In this document: one piece after another, positions 1 to 6,066 of the stretch
Numbering within the stretch: position 1 is the first letter of the stretch
How the letters are laid out: each line of letters opens with the position of its first letter
From: BS750m-G28 sp035527235
Lineage (GTDB): Archaea; Thermoproteota; Bathyarchaeia; TCS64
Reading direction: 5' to 3'
Assembly (NCBI GenBank): GCA_035527235.1
Contig: DATLAV010000237.1
Coordinates: forward strand, 1-8,095
Length of the DNA: 8,095 nt
Notes under the pieces: model-generated
Seen by the model: the letters and a program-made list of their open reading frames with translations, nothing else
Database searches by the model: none
What the model was told of the DNA's origin: nothing
Position numbers and translations under genes: made by a program

Positions 1-1020
1 GTCCGAGATTATCGACACGTCAGCCCCATAGTCCTTAATGGCGTCTGCGACCTGGGCGGTCGCGTAGAGGGTCGGTGACCCGGCCCTCGTCACGACGCTG
101 GTGCTACAGATGGAGCCACTGCCTATGCCTACCCTCAACCCCGCGACGCCGTCAAGCTTCGTGAGGCAGTCCTCTGCGGCCTCGTAGGTCCCGATGTTGC
201 CGACGACGACCTCCGCTGTGACGTTATCCATGACCTTCTTCGTCGCCTCGAAGCAGTTCTTGTTGTGGAAGTGGGCGACGTCGGTAAATAGGACGTCGAC
301 GTAGTCGTCGAGGGCGATGGCCCTATCGAGGTCGAAGGGGCTGATGGCGGCGGCGCAGATGAGTCTTCCCATCTCGTCCCTGATCGCCTCGGGGTAGGTA
401 CCCTTGAGGGTGATGTCCTTCATTGTGATGAGCCCCTTCACCCTGTTGGCGTTATCGATTATGGGGAGCTTCTCTATCCTGTGCTCGTGGAGGATCGTTT
501 TCGCCTCCTCGAGGGTGGTGTTCTCGCCCGACGTGATGACGTTCCGTGTCATGACGTCCCCGACCTTTAGGCCTCTGTCAGCGAGGCGGAAGTCCCGCCA
601 GGTAACGATGCCTACGATGCTCTCATCCGAGTCGACGACGGGGAACCCGTGGATGTTGTGGGTCTCCATGAGGCCCAGCAGGTCGTCCACCGTGTTCTCC
701 GGCCTGACCGTGACGACGTCCCGAATGATGAGGGCCTCCGCCCTCTTGACGGCTCGCGCCATCTCCACCTCCTCCTCTAACATGCAGTTCCTGTGAAGCA
801 CCCCCAGTCCCCCGTGGCGGGCGAGGGCGATCGCCATCGCGCTCTCGGTCACCGTGTCCATGGGTGAGGATATGAAGGGGACATTCAGCTTCACCTTCAC
901 AGTGGCCCGGCTCCTCACGTCGGCCTCAGAGGGCTCGATGGTGGTCCAACCGGGCAGAAGGAGAACGTCGTTAAAGGTCAGGGCGTGATCGGCGTTCTTA
1001 AACTTGTCCCGAAAACCCAT
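1..1020 (-). CDS. guaB: IMP dehydrogenase family protein with CBS pair, 3' end outside window
   Basis: IMP dehydrogenase oxidises IMP to XMP with NAD+, the committed step of GTP synthesis in the cytoplasm. The first 340 residues are present; the stop lies beyond the left edge. The N-terminus (ALTFNDVLLLPG, residues 13-24; SSPMDTVTES, 51-60; HGGLGVLHRN, 69-78) is classic IMPDH barrel. Two CBS domains follow at about 98-150 and 155-208, inserted in the barrel as usual. The barrel then resumes with TDVAHFHN (246-253), GNIGT (274-278) and the catalytic loop GIGSGSICSTS (298-308), whose Cys305 is the expected nucleophile. The loop departs from the common GPGSICTTR, and VAHFHN departs from the common TAHGHS. 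The protein could thus be a lineage-specific IMPDH or a related enzyme such as a CBS-containing GMP reductase. The ATG at 1020 is the only reasonable start. The family is certain; the exact reaction is likely but not proven. Confidence 0.9.
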   Translation of the reverse strand, partial: MGFRDKFKNADHALTFNDVLLLPGWTTIEPSEADVRSRATVKVKLNVPFISSPMDTVTESAMAIALARHGGLGVLHRNCMLEEEVEMARAVKRAEALIIRDVVTVRPENTVDDLLGLMETHNIHGFPVVDSDESIVGIVTWRDFRLADRGLKVGDVMTRNVITSGENTTLEEAKTILHEHRIEKLPIIDNANRVKGLITMKDITLKGTYPEAIRDEMGRLICAAAISPFDLDRAIALDDYVDVLFTDVAHFHNKNCFEATKKVMDNVTAEVVVGNIGTYEAAEDCLTKLDGVAGLRVGIGSGSICSTSVVTRAGSPTLYATAQVADAIKDYGADVSIISD

Positions 1021-1035
1021 CTCTTAAACATCTCA

Positions 1036-1071
1036 ATTTTAAAGACAACTTGTTTTCAGCGGCCTTATTAA
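1036..1071 (-). promoter_or_regulatory. A/T-rich candidate promoter of the IMPDH-family gene
   Basis: The 114-bp gap between the MFS gene and the IMPDH-family start is strikingly A/T-rich compared with its surroundings. Reading the minus strand, two TATA-like elements are visible: GTTAATAAG centred near 1068 and TTTAAAAT at 1036-1043. The distal one would place transcription start about 22 bases before the ATG. The proximal one is only about 20 bases from the ATG, too close unless the message begins inside the gene. No clear Shine-Dalgarno sequence precedes the ATG. A T5 run on the minus strand (1084-1088) could help end transcription of the upstream MFS gene, but this is weak. Confidence 0.35.
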
Positions 1072-1134
1072 CAGTTTCGTTTCAAAAACATGCTAAGTTG
1101 CTGCGTCTATGTGCGTGTTTAATTATTTTTAACA

Positions 1135-2340
1135 TCAAGCGCCTTGGATCACGGCAGTTTCTTTGATGAAGAGTGCAGGGATTATCGAGATGAAGCTCAC
1201 CGCTGCAATGTACGTGAAGCCGTAACTAAAGCTGAGGACCTCGACGACATAGGCAAAGAGGAAGCTGGAGAAGGAGCCAAGGGTGAAACCCAGCGTGTAG
1301 TAGAACCCGAAAACGTGGTCGAGCTCCTCCTTCCTGCAGGAGTCCGCGAGGATGCTCTGCATGACGACGGTCTGCACCATGAATCCGATGAGGAAGAGCA
1401 GGGGCACCAGCATCCAGACCTCCTTCGTGAGCTGAAGGCTGTAGTAGAGCGTCCCCTGCAGGACCAAGATGATGATAACGAGGGGTTTCCTTGACATCCT
1501 GTCTGAAAGGTAACCCCAGAAGAAGGGGCCCATGACGCCGCCGAAGATCATGATGGAGTAGAGGCTGCTCGAGAGGCCCGCCGCCATCCCGAGGACGTTG
1601 ATGAAGTAGAGGGGGATGAACGCCCTCACACCCATGCGGAACGCCATCACCGTGCGGAGGGCCGAGATCGTGAGAATGTTCCTGTTCCTAAGGGCCGTGA
1701 TGAAGCCGCTCATCTTGAAGGACCGGGAGCGCGCTTCGGCCTCCCCTCCCCCTTTGACGAAGAAGATCAGGGCTAGGGAGGTGACGAGCACCGGCAGGCA
1801 GAGGAGGGCGAGTGTGCTCCTCCATCCCATGCTCACCAGGAGCCATGCCGCGATCAGTGGCGAGAGGGTCGAGGCCAGGGTGGGCACCGCCATGTTGAGG
1901 CCGAACACCCGCCCCCTCCAGGAGGCAGGTGTGTTGGCCGTGAGCATCGATGTGCCGAGGGGGTGCTGGGGGCTTCCCCCTATTCCGCCCACGACCCTCA
2001 GCGCCATGAACTGGTAGAAACCCCCGACCATGCTCGCCAGGATGTTCATCGCTGCGACGATGACGTTGCCGAGGGCGATGAGCACCCTCCCGGGGGCCCA
2101 GCGGCGGAAGTATCCGACGAACATCTGGGGGAATCCCCCAGCGAAGGACGCTGCCGACCTCAGGAGACCGAGCTGAACGTAGCTGAGGTCAAAGTCCTCC
2201 ATGATCGAGGGATACAGGACGGGTAGCGCCCCGCTTATCAGGTGGTTGAGGGCGTGGAGCACTATCACCATCCCGAGGAGGAACGGGGAGTCGGATCCTA
2301 GCACCTGTTCCGGCGCGGCCTTCTCTACGTTTTCATCCAT
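1135..2340 (-). CDS. Major facilitator superfamily transporter, FsR-like
   Basis: A 401-residue polytopic membrane protein of normal MFS length with about 12 hydrophobic segments. The first helix region (HALNHLISGALPVLYPSI, 29-46, then FDLSYVQLGLL, 50-60) and the helix-4 stretch GGIGGSPQHPLG (118-129, with His125-Pro126) resemble the fosmidomycin-resistance (FsR) branch of MFS. The loop between helices 8 and 9 has a good motif A, GYLSDRMSRKP (276-286). The matching loop between helices 2 and 3 is degenerate (GYFRRWAPGRV, 77-87). A charged loop near 197-212 joins the two halves. The likely role is proton-coupled efflux of a small organic compound, substrate unknown. A GTG nine bases upstream would add three residues, but it lies inside the AGGTG ribosome-binding site, so the ATG at 2340 is preferred. 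Confidence 0.85.
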   Translation of the reverse strand: MDENVEKAAPEQVLGSDSPFLLGMVIVLHALNHLISGALPVLYPSIMEDFDLSYVQLGLLRSAASFAGGFPQMFVGYFRRWAPGRVLIALGNVIVAAMNILASMVGGFYQFMALRVVGGIGGSPQHPLGTSMLTANTPASWRGRVFGLNMAVPTLASTLSPLIAAWLLVSMGWRSTLALLCLPVLVTSLALIFFVKGGGEAEARSRSFKMSGFITALRNRNILTISALRTVMAFRMGVRAFIPLYFINVLGMAAGLSSSLYSIMIFGGVMGPFFWGYLSDRMSRKPLVIIILVLQGTLYYSLQLTKEVWMLVPLLFLIGFMVQTVVMQSILADSCRKEELDHVFGFYYTLGFTLGSFSSFLFAYVVEVLSFSYGFTYIAAVSFISIIPALFIKETAVIQGA

Positions 2341-2346
2341 GTTGTG

Positions 2347-2351
2347 CACCT
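2347..2351 (-). promoter_or_regulatory. Ribosome-binding site that decides the start of the MFS gene
   Basis: Minus-strand AGGTG matches the archaeal anti-Shine-Dalgarno and sits six bases before the ATG at 2340. The GTG inside it is in frame and could be mistaken for the start codon. Confidence 0.6.
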
Positions 2352-2417
2352 GAGGGGGACGGCCCTACTGGCCGCCTGAATGTTTTCACTCGTATGATGA
2401 AGTTCCTTTTTTTTCCT

Positions 2418-2475
2418 CCCATATGAAGGGTCGACGGCGGACTTGTCTTCCCTAGCTTTCGACTTTACATATGGG
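2418..2475. repeat. Short inverted repeat, CCCATATG / CATATGGG
   Basis: Two eight-base arms, CCCATATG at 2418-2425 and CATATGGG at 2468-2475, are exact inverted copies 42 bp apart. Each holds the palindrome CATATG. They lie in the 158-bp gap upstream of the MFS gene. An eight-base T run (2407-2414, plus strand) adjoins the left arm. They could be paired operator half-sites or chance. Apart from this, the gap holds the ribosome-binding site and a possible 29-codon leader reading frame. Confidence 0.3.
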
Positions 2476-2507
2476 CCTGCGTTCTAAGTCGTTCCTGAGA
2501 TGCCTTG

Positions 2508-3368
2508 CTACTTGAGGGTCAACTCAGGGGGGATGCATGATTCGCAGGGGACGCCCGTCTGGCAGAGGCCGCAGCCGTACCCATCGAAGCCGAAGTTCTC
2601 GGTAACATACCTCCTCGTCACGTCGAGGTGCCGGCTGCACTTCTCCTTGTCATGCCCGTCCTTGGAGAGGGCCTCGACGGGGCATCTGTCGATGCAGAGC
2701 CCACAGGTCCCCCTCATGTAGTAGAGGCAGTATGCGTGGTGGTCATCATATGGCCTCCTCGAAGGCTTCACGTCGATCTTCGCTATCACCGAACCAGCGC
2801 GCATCGCCTTCCCCACCGACGTGATGAGGCCGTCACAAAGACCAAAGGTACCCAGCCCGGCAGCGTAGGCGGCGTGCCTCTCAGACCAGGCGGAGGCGAA
2901 CCCGTACTTCCGGGAGTTACCCCGTGTCCAGATGGGTGAGAGCTGGGGGGCGAGGGCAGGATACTCGTCCTCCCGTAAAGTCTCGACTACGTGGGATTGG
3001 AGCCTTGCGTTGAACTGTTCGCCGAAGATACGGGACCTCGCCCAGCGCTCCGTCGGCATTTCCCTGGCGAGCCTGTGCTCCACCTTGGTCGCCCGGGTCT
3101 GGGGCAGGATCCAGCTCACCACGGTGAGCTCACCGGCCTCCACTGGCTCTACGGGGAAGGTCTTAGTGAACCACTCGACGGGCGTCATGAAGAACTCGCC
3201 GATGTCCTGCTTGTAGAACCTGTAGAGGGGGTCTGCACCGCTGGAGAAGCCGACGATGGGCTCGTCCCACGCCCTCTCGTTTTCCTCGTTCCTCATCGTG
3301 TTCTCCGGGGACTCGTTCACGAACTCCTTTATCGTCCGTTCAAGCCAGGAGGCGGTATCTCTCTGCAT
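2508..3368 (-). CDS. QueG/RdhA-like 4Fe-4S protein of unknown substrate
   Basis: A 286-residue soluble protein whose C-terminal half resembles epoxyqueuosine reductase QueG and reductive dehalogenases. SERHAAYAAGLGTFG (162-176) parallels the conserved ERxxAxxAGLGxxG segment of that superfamily. It is followed by GLITSVGKAMRAGSV. Two iron-sulfur motifs follow. The first is Cys214-x7-Cys222-x2-Cys225-x3-Cys229-Pro, with Cys244 downstream. The second is Cys266-x2-Cys269-x5-Cys275-x2-Cys278. In the first motif the usual opening Cys (CxxCxxCxxxCP) is Arg219 and Cys214 may replace it. The N-terminal 150 residues, which bind cobalamin in QueG, are divergent, so cofactor use is open. Orthology to QueG is doubtful; a related oxidoreductase of anaerobes is more likely. 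The ATG at 3368 is preceded by a weak GGGAG and by a TATA-like box. Confidence 0.75.
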   Translation of the reverse strand: MQRDTASWLERTIKEFVNESPENTMRNEENERAWDEPIVGFSSGADPLYRFYKQDIGEFFMTPVEWFTKTFPVEPVEAGELTVVSWILPQTRATKVEHRLAREMPTERWARSRIFGEQFNARLQSHVVETLREDEYPALAPQLSPIWTRGNSRKYGFASAWSERHAAYAAGLGTFGLCDGLITSVGKAMRAGSVIAKIDVKPSRRPYDDHHAYCLYYMRGTCGLCIDRCPVEALSKDGHDKEKCSRHLDVTRRYVTENFGFDGYGCGLCQTGVPCESCIPPELTLK

Positions 3369-3398
3369 CTTTTTGACTCCCTTTAACCCATGGAAGAG

Positions 3399-3406
3399 TA
3401 TTATAA
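3399..3406 (-). promoter_or_regulatory. TATA-like box for the iron-sulfur protein gene
   Basis: Minus-strand TTATAATA is centred about 34 bases before the ATG at 3368, which predicts a transcript with a leader of roughly eight bases. It lies back to back with the plus-strand TATA box at 3431-3438 in a compact divergent control region. Confidence 0.5.
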
Positions 3407-3430
3407 GAATGGATCCGGGTGTGCCCCACT

Positions 3431-3438
3431 TTTAAATA
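3431..3438 (+). promoter_or_regulatory. TATA-like box for the kinase operon
   Basis: TTTAAATA is a good archaeal TATA match. With the usual 24-27 base spacing, transcription would start near 3460. That makes the in-frame TTG at 3455 untranscribed and supports a start at ATG 3476 or the later ATG 3494. Confidence 0.6.
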
Positions 3439-3475
3439 GGTTGGGGAAGACTCCTTGAGAAGGTCGAAGGGTGCC

Positions 3476-4183
3476 ATGATCGGGAGCCTCGTGATGGATC
3501 TCCTTCTGATGGCCGTATGCTATGGATACGTGGTCCTCACGATTCTCATATCGGACCGCCTCAGTGACCATGCGGGGGTCTCGAGGAAGTCCTCCCGCAA
3601 GTTTCTCCACGCGATGATTGGGAACCTCCCCCTCGTCATACCGTTCTTCTCCTGGCGGTTTGCACCTTTCCTCGTGGCGGCTCCCTTCATCCTGGTTACC
3701 TACGTGGCCTCCCCCGTTAGCCCGTTCCAGGGGCTCAGGGGACGCCTCAGGGGCCTCTCCGAACTCACCGAGGAGGGCCATCACATCGGCCTCGTCTTCT
3801 ACTCGATCTCGTACACGGTCCTCGCCCTCCTTTTCCCGGATAGGCCCTACGTGATAGCGGCAGGGATCCTGCCCATGGCCTATGGTGACAGCACGGCCGC
3901 CTTGATCGGGGTTCGCTACGGGAGGCTGCGATACAGAATAATCGGCTGGAAGAGCGTGGAGGGATCGGCGGCGATGTTCGCTGCCACCTTCATCGCCCTG
4001 ATGCTGAGCCTCGCCTACTTCACGCTCCTCTACCCGCTGGACCTGAGAAGGCTTGTAATGCCGGTCCTCGCGGTCGCATCCGTCGCAGCTGTGGTCGAGT
4101 GTTTCACCCCGAAGGGGCTTGACAACGTGACGGTCCCCGCATTCAGCGCTCTCACATTCCTCCTGACCTTCGGAGGGGCATAG
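3476..4183 (+). CDS. Polyprenol/dolichol kinase family membrane protein (Sec59/VTE5-like)
   Basis: A 235-residue integral membrane protein matching the CTP-dependent lipid-alcohol kinase family (yeast Sec59 and Dgk1, plant phytol kinase VTE5). These enzymes phosphorylate dolichol, phytol or diacylglycerol at the membrane. Visible family motifs are RKFLH (41-45), EEGHHIGLVFYSIS (99-112), AYGDSTAALIG (135-145), KSVEGSAAMF (159-168) and the C-terminal ECFTPKGLDNVTVP (208-221). About six hydrophobic segments lie between them. In an archaeon the likely substrate is a C20 isoprenoid alcohol or dolichol, serving membrane-lipid salvage or glycan carriers; this is inferred. Start: ATG 3476 lies just downstream of the predicted transcription start. 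ATG 3494, preceded by GGGAG seven bases away, is a real alternative that would remove six residues. It is first in a two-gene operon with the kinase-like gene at 4187. Confidence 0.85.
   Translation: MIGSLVMDLLLMAVCYGYVVLTILISDRLSDHAGVSRKSSRKFLHAMIGNLPLVIPFFSWRFAPFLVAAPFILVTYVASPVSPFQGLRGRLRGLSELTEEGHHIGLVFYSISYTVLALLFPDRPYVIAAGILPMAYGDSTAALIGVRYGRLRYRIIGWKSVEGSAAMFAATFIALMLSLAYFTLLYPLDLRRLVMPVLAVASVAAVVECFTPKGLDNVTVPAFSALTFLLTFGGA
4172..4178 (+). promoter_or_regulatory. Ribosome-binding site inside the upstream gene
   Basis: GGAGGGG lies within the last codons of the polyprenol kinase gene, 8-10 bases before the GTG at 4187. It supports that GTG as the start and suggests the two genes are translationally coupled. 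Confidence 0.6.
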
Positions 4184-4186
4184 ATA

Positions 4187-4768
4187 GTGTTCATCGTCTT
4201 AGACGGCCTCGACGCTTCCGGTAAGAGCACCCAGGCACTGAGGCTGCGGGACCACCTGCTTTGCCGTGGCCTCTCCGTCCACCTCAGGTTCCATCCCTCG
4301 GACGACAATCCGTTCGGAGTGAGGGCGAGGCGGTTCCTGCTGGCGAGAGGGAAGAGCGCCCACTTCGCCTCGGCTATCTTCTACATCGTCGACGTGATCA
4401 GGTCGATACTCCTTTGCCCCTGGTGGAGCGTCGATTGCATCCTATTCGTGAGGTATCTCATGGGCACCGCCTACCTACCCCAACCCCTCGACAGGTTCGC
4501 CTACCAGCTCTTCGCCTCGATCCTGCCCAGGCCAACGTGCAAGTTCTTCCTGGACGTGGAGCCCGAGGAGGCGAATAGACGGATCTCCGAGAACCGGAAG
4601 GATCGGGAGATGTTCGAGTCTCTGGAACAGCTGAGAAAGGTGAATGAGAAGGCCCTCTCCCTGGCGAGGGTCTACAGGTGGACCATCGTGGACGCCAACC
4701 GACCTGAGGACGAGGTTGCGAAGTATATCCTGACCCACGTGTCTCTTCCGGGCCTCAACTCTCCTTGA
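4187..4768 (+). CDS. Thymidylate-kinase-like P-loop kinase, acceptor site altered
   Basis: A 193-residue soluble P-loop protein close in length to thymidylate kinase (about 200-210). The Walker A is GLDASGKST (7-15). Hydrophobic FLDVEPEEANRRI (121-133) and the Arg-rich stretch NRKDREMFES (136-145) correspond to the LID region of Tmk, and IVDANRPEDEV (167-177) to its usual C-terminal strand. Two acceptor-side features differ. The REP(G) segment after the P-loop is RFHPSDD (34-40), and the DRY/DRH motif is VRY (88-90), without its Asp. The protein is probably a nucleoside- or other phosphate kinase derived from Tmk. Three bases separate it from the polyprenol kinase gene, so a shared pathway is plausible, perhaps a second phosphorylation of an isoprenoid, which is inference. 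The last 14 bases overlap the convergent MFS gene. Whether it still makes dTDP cannot be told here. Confidence 0.75.
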   Translation: MFIVLDGLDASGKSTQALRLRDHLLCRGLSVHLRFHPSDDNPFGVRARRFLLARGKSAHFASAIFYIVDVIRSILLCPWWSVDCILFVRYLMGTAYLPQPLDRFAYQLFASILPRPTCKFFLDVEPEEANRRISENRKDREMFESLEQLRKVNEKALSLARVYRWTIVDANRPEDEVAKYILTHVSLPGLNSP

Positions 4769-5945
4769 GGGTAAAGACGACTACTCCCGAGAGCAGGAGG
4801 AAGGCCAGGTGGACATAGAGGGGGGCCTTGAAGCCGTATGCCGAGTACAGCAACCCGCCCAGCCAGGGGGCCGGGATGCCTGAGAGCTTCGCGTAGGAGT
4901 CTATCTTCCCCATCACGAGGGAGAGCCTCTCCCGAGGGACCCTCTCCGAGAGTAGAGTCATCCACGCTGGAATCCAGATCGCGGGATCGAGGGCGCTCGT
5001 GATCTGGAAGAAGAGGAAGGCGCCGAAGCTCCTGAAGGTCAGGAAGCCGAGGACGGTGATCAGGGACATGCCCAGCGATGCCATGAGCATGGTCTTCTTC
5101 CCGAACCTGTCGGAGATCTTGCCCAGAGGGATGGAGGAGAGACCCCATGTGAGGTTGAAGGCCGTGGATAGCAGGCCGAGTTGGAAGTCTGTGTAGCCGT
5201 AGTTGTCCACGAGGGTCCCGTAGAAGAGGGAGTAGCCCGTGCCGTAGCCAAGCCCCAGGAGGAGCATGATGAGGTAGAGACGCCCGATCCCTGGTTCGGG
5301 CATCAGGAACCCCCTCAACCTCTGGAGCAGTCCCTCGGAGCCACCCTTCTCTACCCGTCCGGTGTCCAACGTCTCCTTGATGTACACCGTCAGCAGCGCG
5401 AGGCCGAAGACGTCCCCGAGGATGCTGACATAGAGGATGGGTGTGTACCCCATGGAGACTGCGATGTAGCCCCCAGCCGAGGCCATCACAGTGTTGGTGA
5501 TCTGACTCACGGACATCAGTGTGCTGTAGGCAGTCGCCATGTTTCCCTTTCCCACCGACTCGGAGATGAGGGCACTCCTCGCCGGGTTCCCCACCATGAA
5601 CTGGGAGGAGAACCCCATGAGGAAAGCGAAGGCGACGAGGAAGGCATACTCACCCGAGGCGATGAGGGCCCCCATGGCTAGGATCCGGCAACTGTGGGAG
5701 ACGAGGATCACCGGCTTCCTGCCGTACCTGTCTGAGAGGGCACCCCAGGAGATGAGGCCCGCCGCCGTGCTCAGGTTCATTACGCTCTGGATGACGCCGA
5801 GTTCGATGACGCTCACCCCCCTGGCTAAGATGAGGGGCTGCCATACGACGAAGAACATGCCCAAGCCCAGCTGGGAGATGAGGGTCTGGACCGCCATGAC
5901 CCTTATGTTTCCCTCTAGGGCGAGATATTTGCCGATCGAACCCAT
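4755..5945 (-). CDS. Major facilitator superfamily transporter
   Basis: A 396-residue, 12-helix MFS protein. Motif A is well kept in both halves: GALSDRYGRKP (68-78) between helices 2 and 3, and GKISDRFGKK (275-284) between helices 8 and 9. A charged central loop runs at about 189-212. The protein is clearly of a different MFS branch from the one at 1135-2340, which has a degenerate first motif A. The general architecture is that of drug/proton antiporters and sugar exporters; no substrate can be assigned. The start at ATG 5945 fits a GGAG 12 bases upstream and a TATA-like box at 5991-5998, giving a leader of about 23 bases. The stop lies inside the end of the convergent kinase-like gene, a 14-bp overlap, with no visible terminator for either. 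Confidence 0.88.
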   Translation of the reverse strand: MGSIGKYLALEGNIRVMAVQTLISQLGLGMFFVVWQPLILARGVSVIELGVIQSVMNLSTAAGLISWGALSDRYGRKPVILVSHSCRILAMGALIASGEYAFLVAFAFLMGFSSQFMVGNPARSALISESVGKGNMATAYSTLMSVSQITNTVMASAGGYIAVSMGYTPILYVSILGDVFGLALLTVYIKETLDTGRVEKGGSEGLLQRLRGFLMPEPGIGRLYLIMLLLGLGYGTGYSLFYGTLVDNYGYTDFQLGLLSTAFNLTWGLSSIPLGKISDRFGKKTMLMASLGMSLITVLGFLTFRSFGAFLFFQITSALDPAIWIPAWMTLLSERVPRERLSLVMGKIDSYAKLSGIPAPWLGGLLYSAYGFKAPLYVHLAFLLLSGVVVFTLKES

Positions 5946-5990
5946 CGACGATTCAGGCTCCAGCGACAGTATTGAGCGTCATGAACGGAC

Positions 5991-5998
5991 ATAAAAAC
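5991..5998 (-). promoter_or_regulatory. TATA-like box for the second MFS gene
   Basis: Minus-strand GTTTTTAT is about 50 bases before the ATG at 5945. The predicted leader of about 23 bases would include the GGAG at 5958-5961. The rest of the 5946-6066 gap shows only the GC hairpin at 6030-6045. Confidence 0.45.
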
Positions 5999-6029
5999 GT
6001 GGGGATCACGCCGGGTTCATCGATCGGTT

Positions 6030-6045
6030 GGGGGCATCAACCCCC
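6030..6045. terminator. Small GC hairpin after the chimeric ORF
   Basis: Five G and five C (6030-6034 and 6041-6045) pair around a six-base loop, 22 bases past the stop of the minus-strand ORF at 6067-6558. There is no following T run, so it is at best a weak terminator or an mRNA-stabilising stem. Confidence 0.25.
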
Positions 6046-6066
6046 GGTAGCGGTCCTCAGAAACTA

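Noticed and set aside
404..796. Open frame of 130 codons on the plus strand
   Set aside because: It lies antisense to the clearly conserved IMPDH-family gene and its translation shows no domain pattern.
1021..1134. A small RNA or tRNA in the A/T-rich gap
   Set aside because: No cloverleaf or stable stem can be seen; the composition is better explained by promoter elements.
2407..2414. Eight-T run as a terminator
   Set aside because: It reads as T only on the plus strand, and no plus-strand gene lies upstream of it.
2508..3368. Calling the iron-sulfur protein queG
   Set aside because: The cysteine spacing and the N-terminal half differ from QueG, so the gene name would overstate the evidence.
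2991..3386. Open frame of 131 codons on the plus strand
   Set aside because: Shadow of the iron-sulfur protein gene; the opposite strand carries the conserved cysteine motifs.
4672..5148. Open frame of 158 codons on the minus strand
   Set aside because: It is an out-of-frame reading of the MFS gene, rich in Pro, Arg and Gly as expected of a GC-rich shadow, and it has no membrane helices.
5181..5681. Open frame of 166 codons on the plus strand
   Set aside because: Antisense to MFS helices; rich in His, Glu and Pro with no recognisable fold.
1135..5945. The two MFS genes as a recent duplication
   Set aside because: Their sequences differ throughout, including the first motif A loop, and they look like separate MFS branches.
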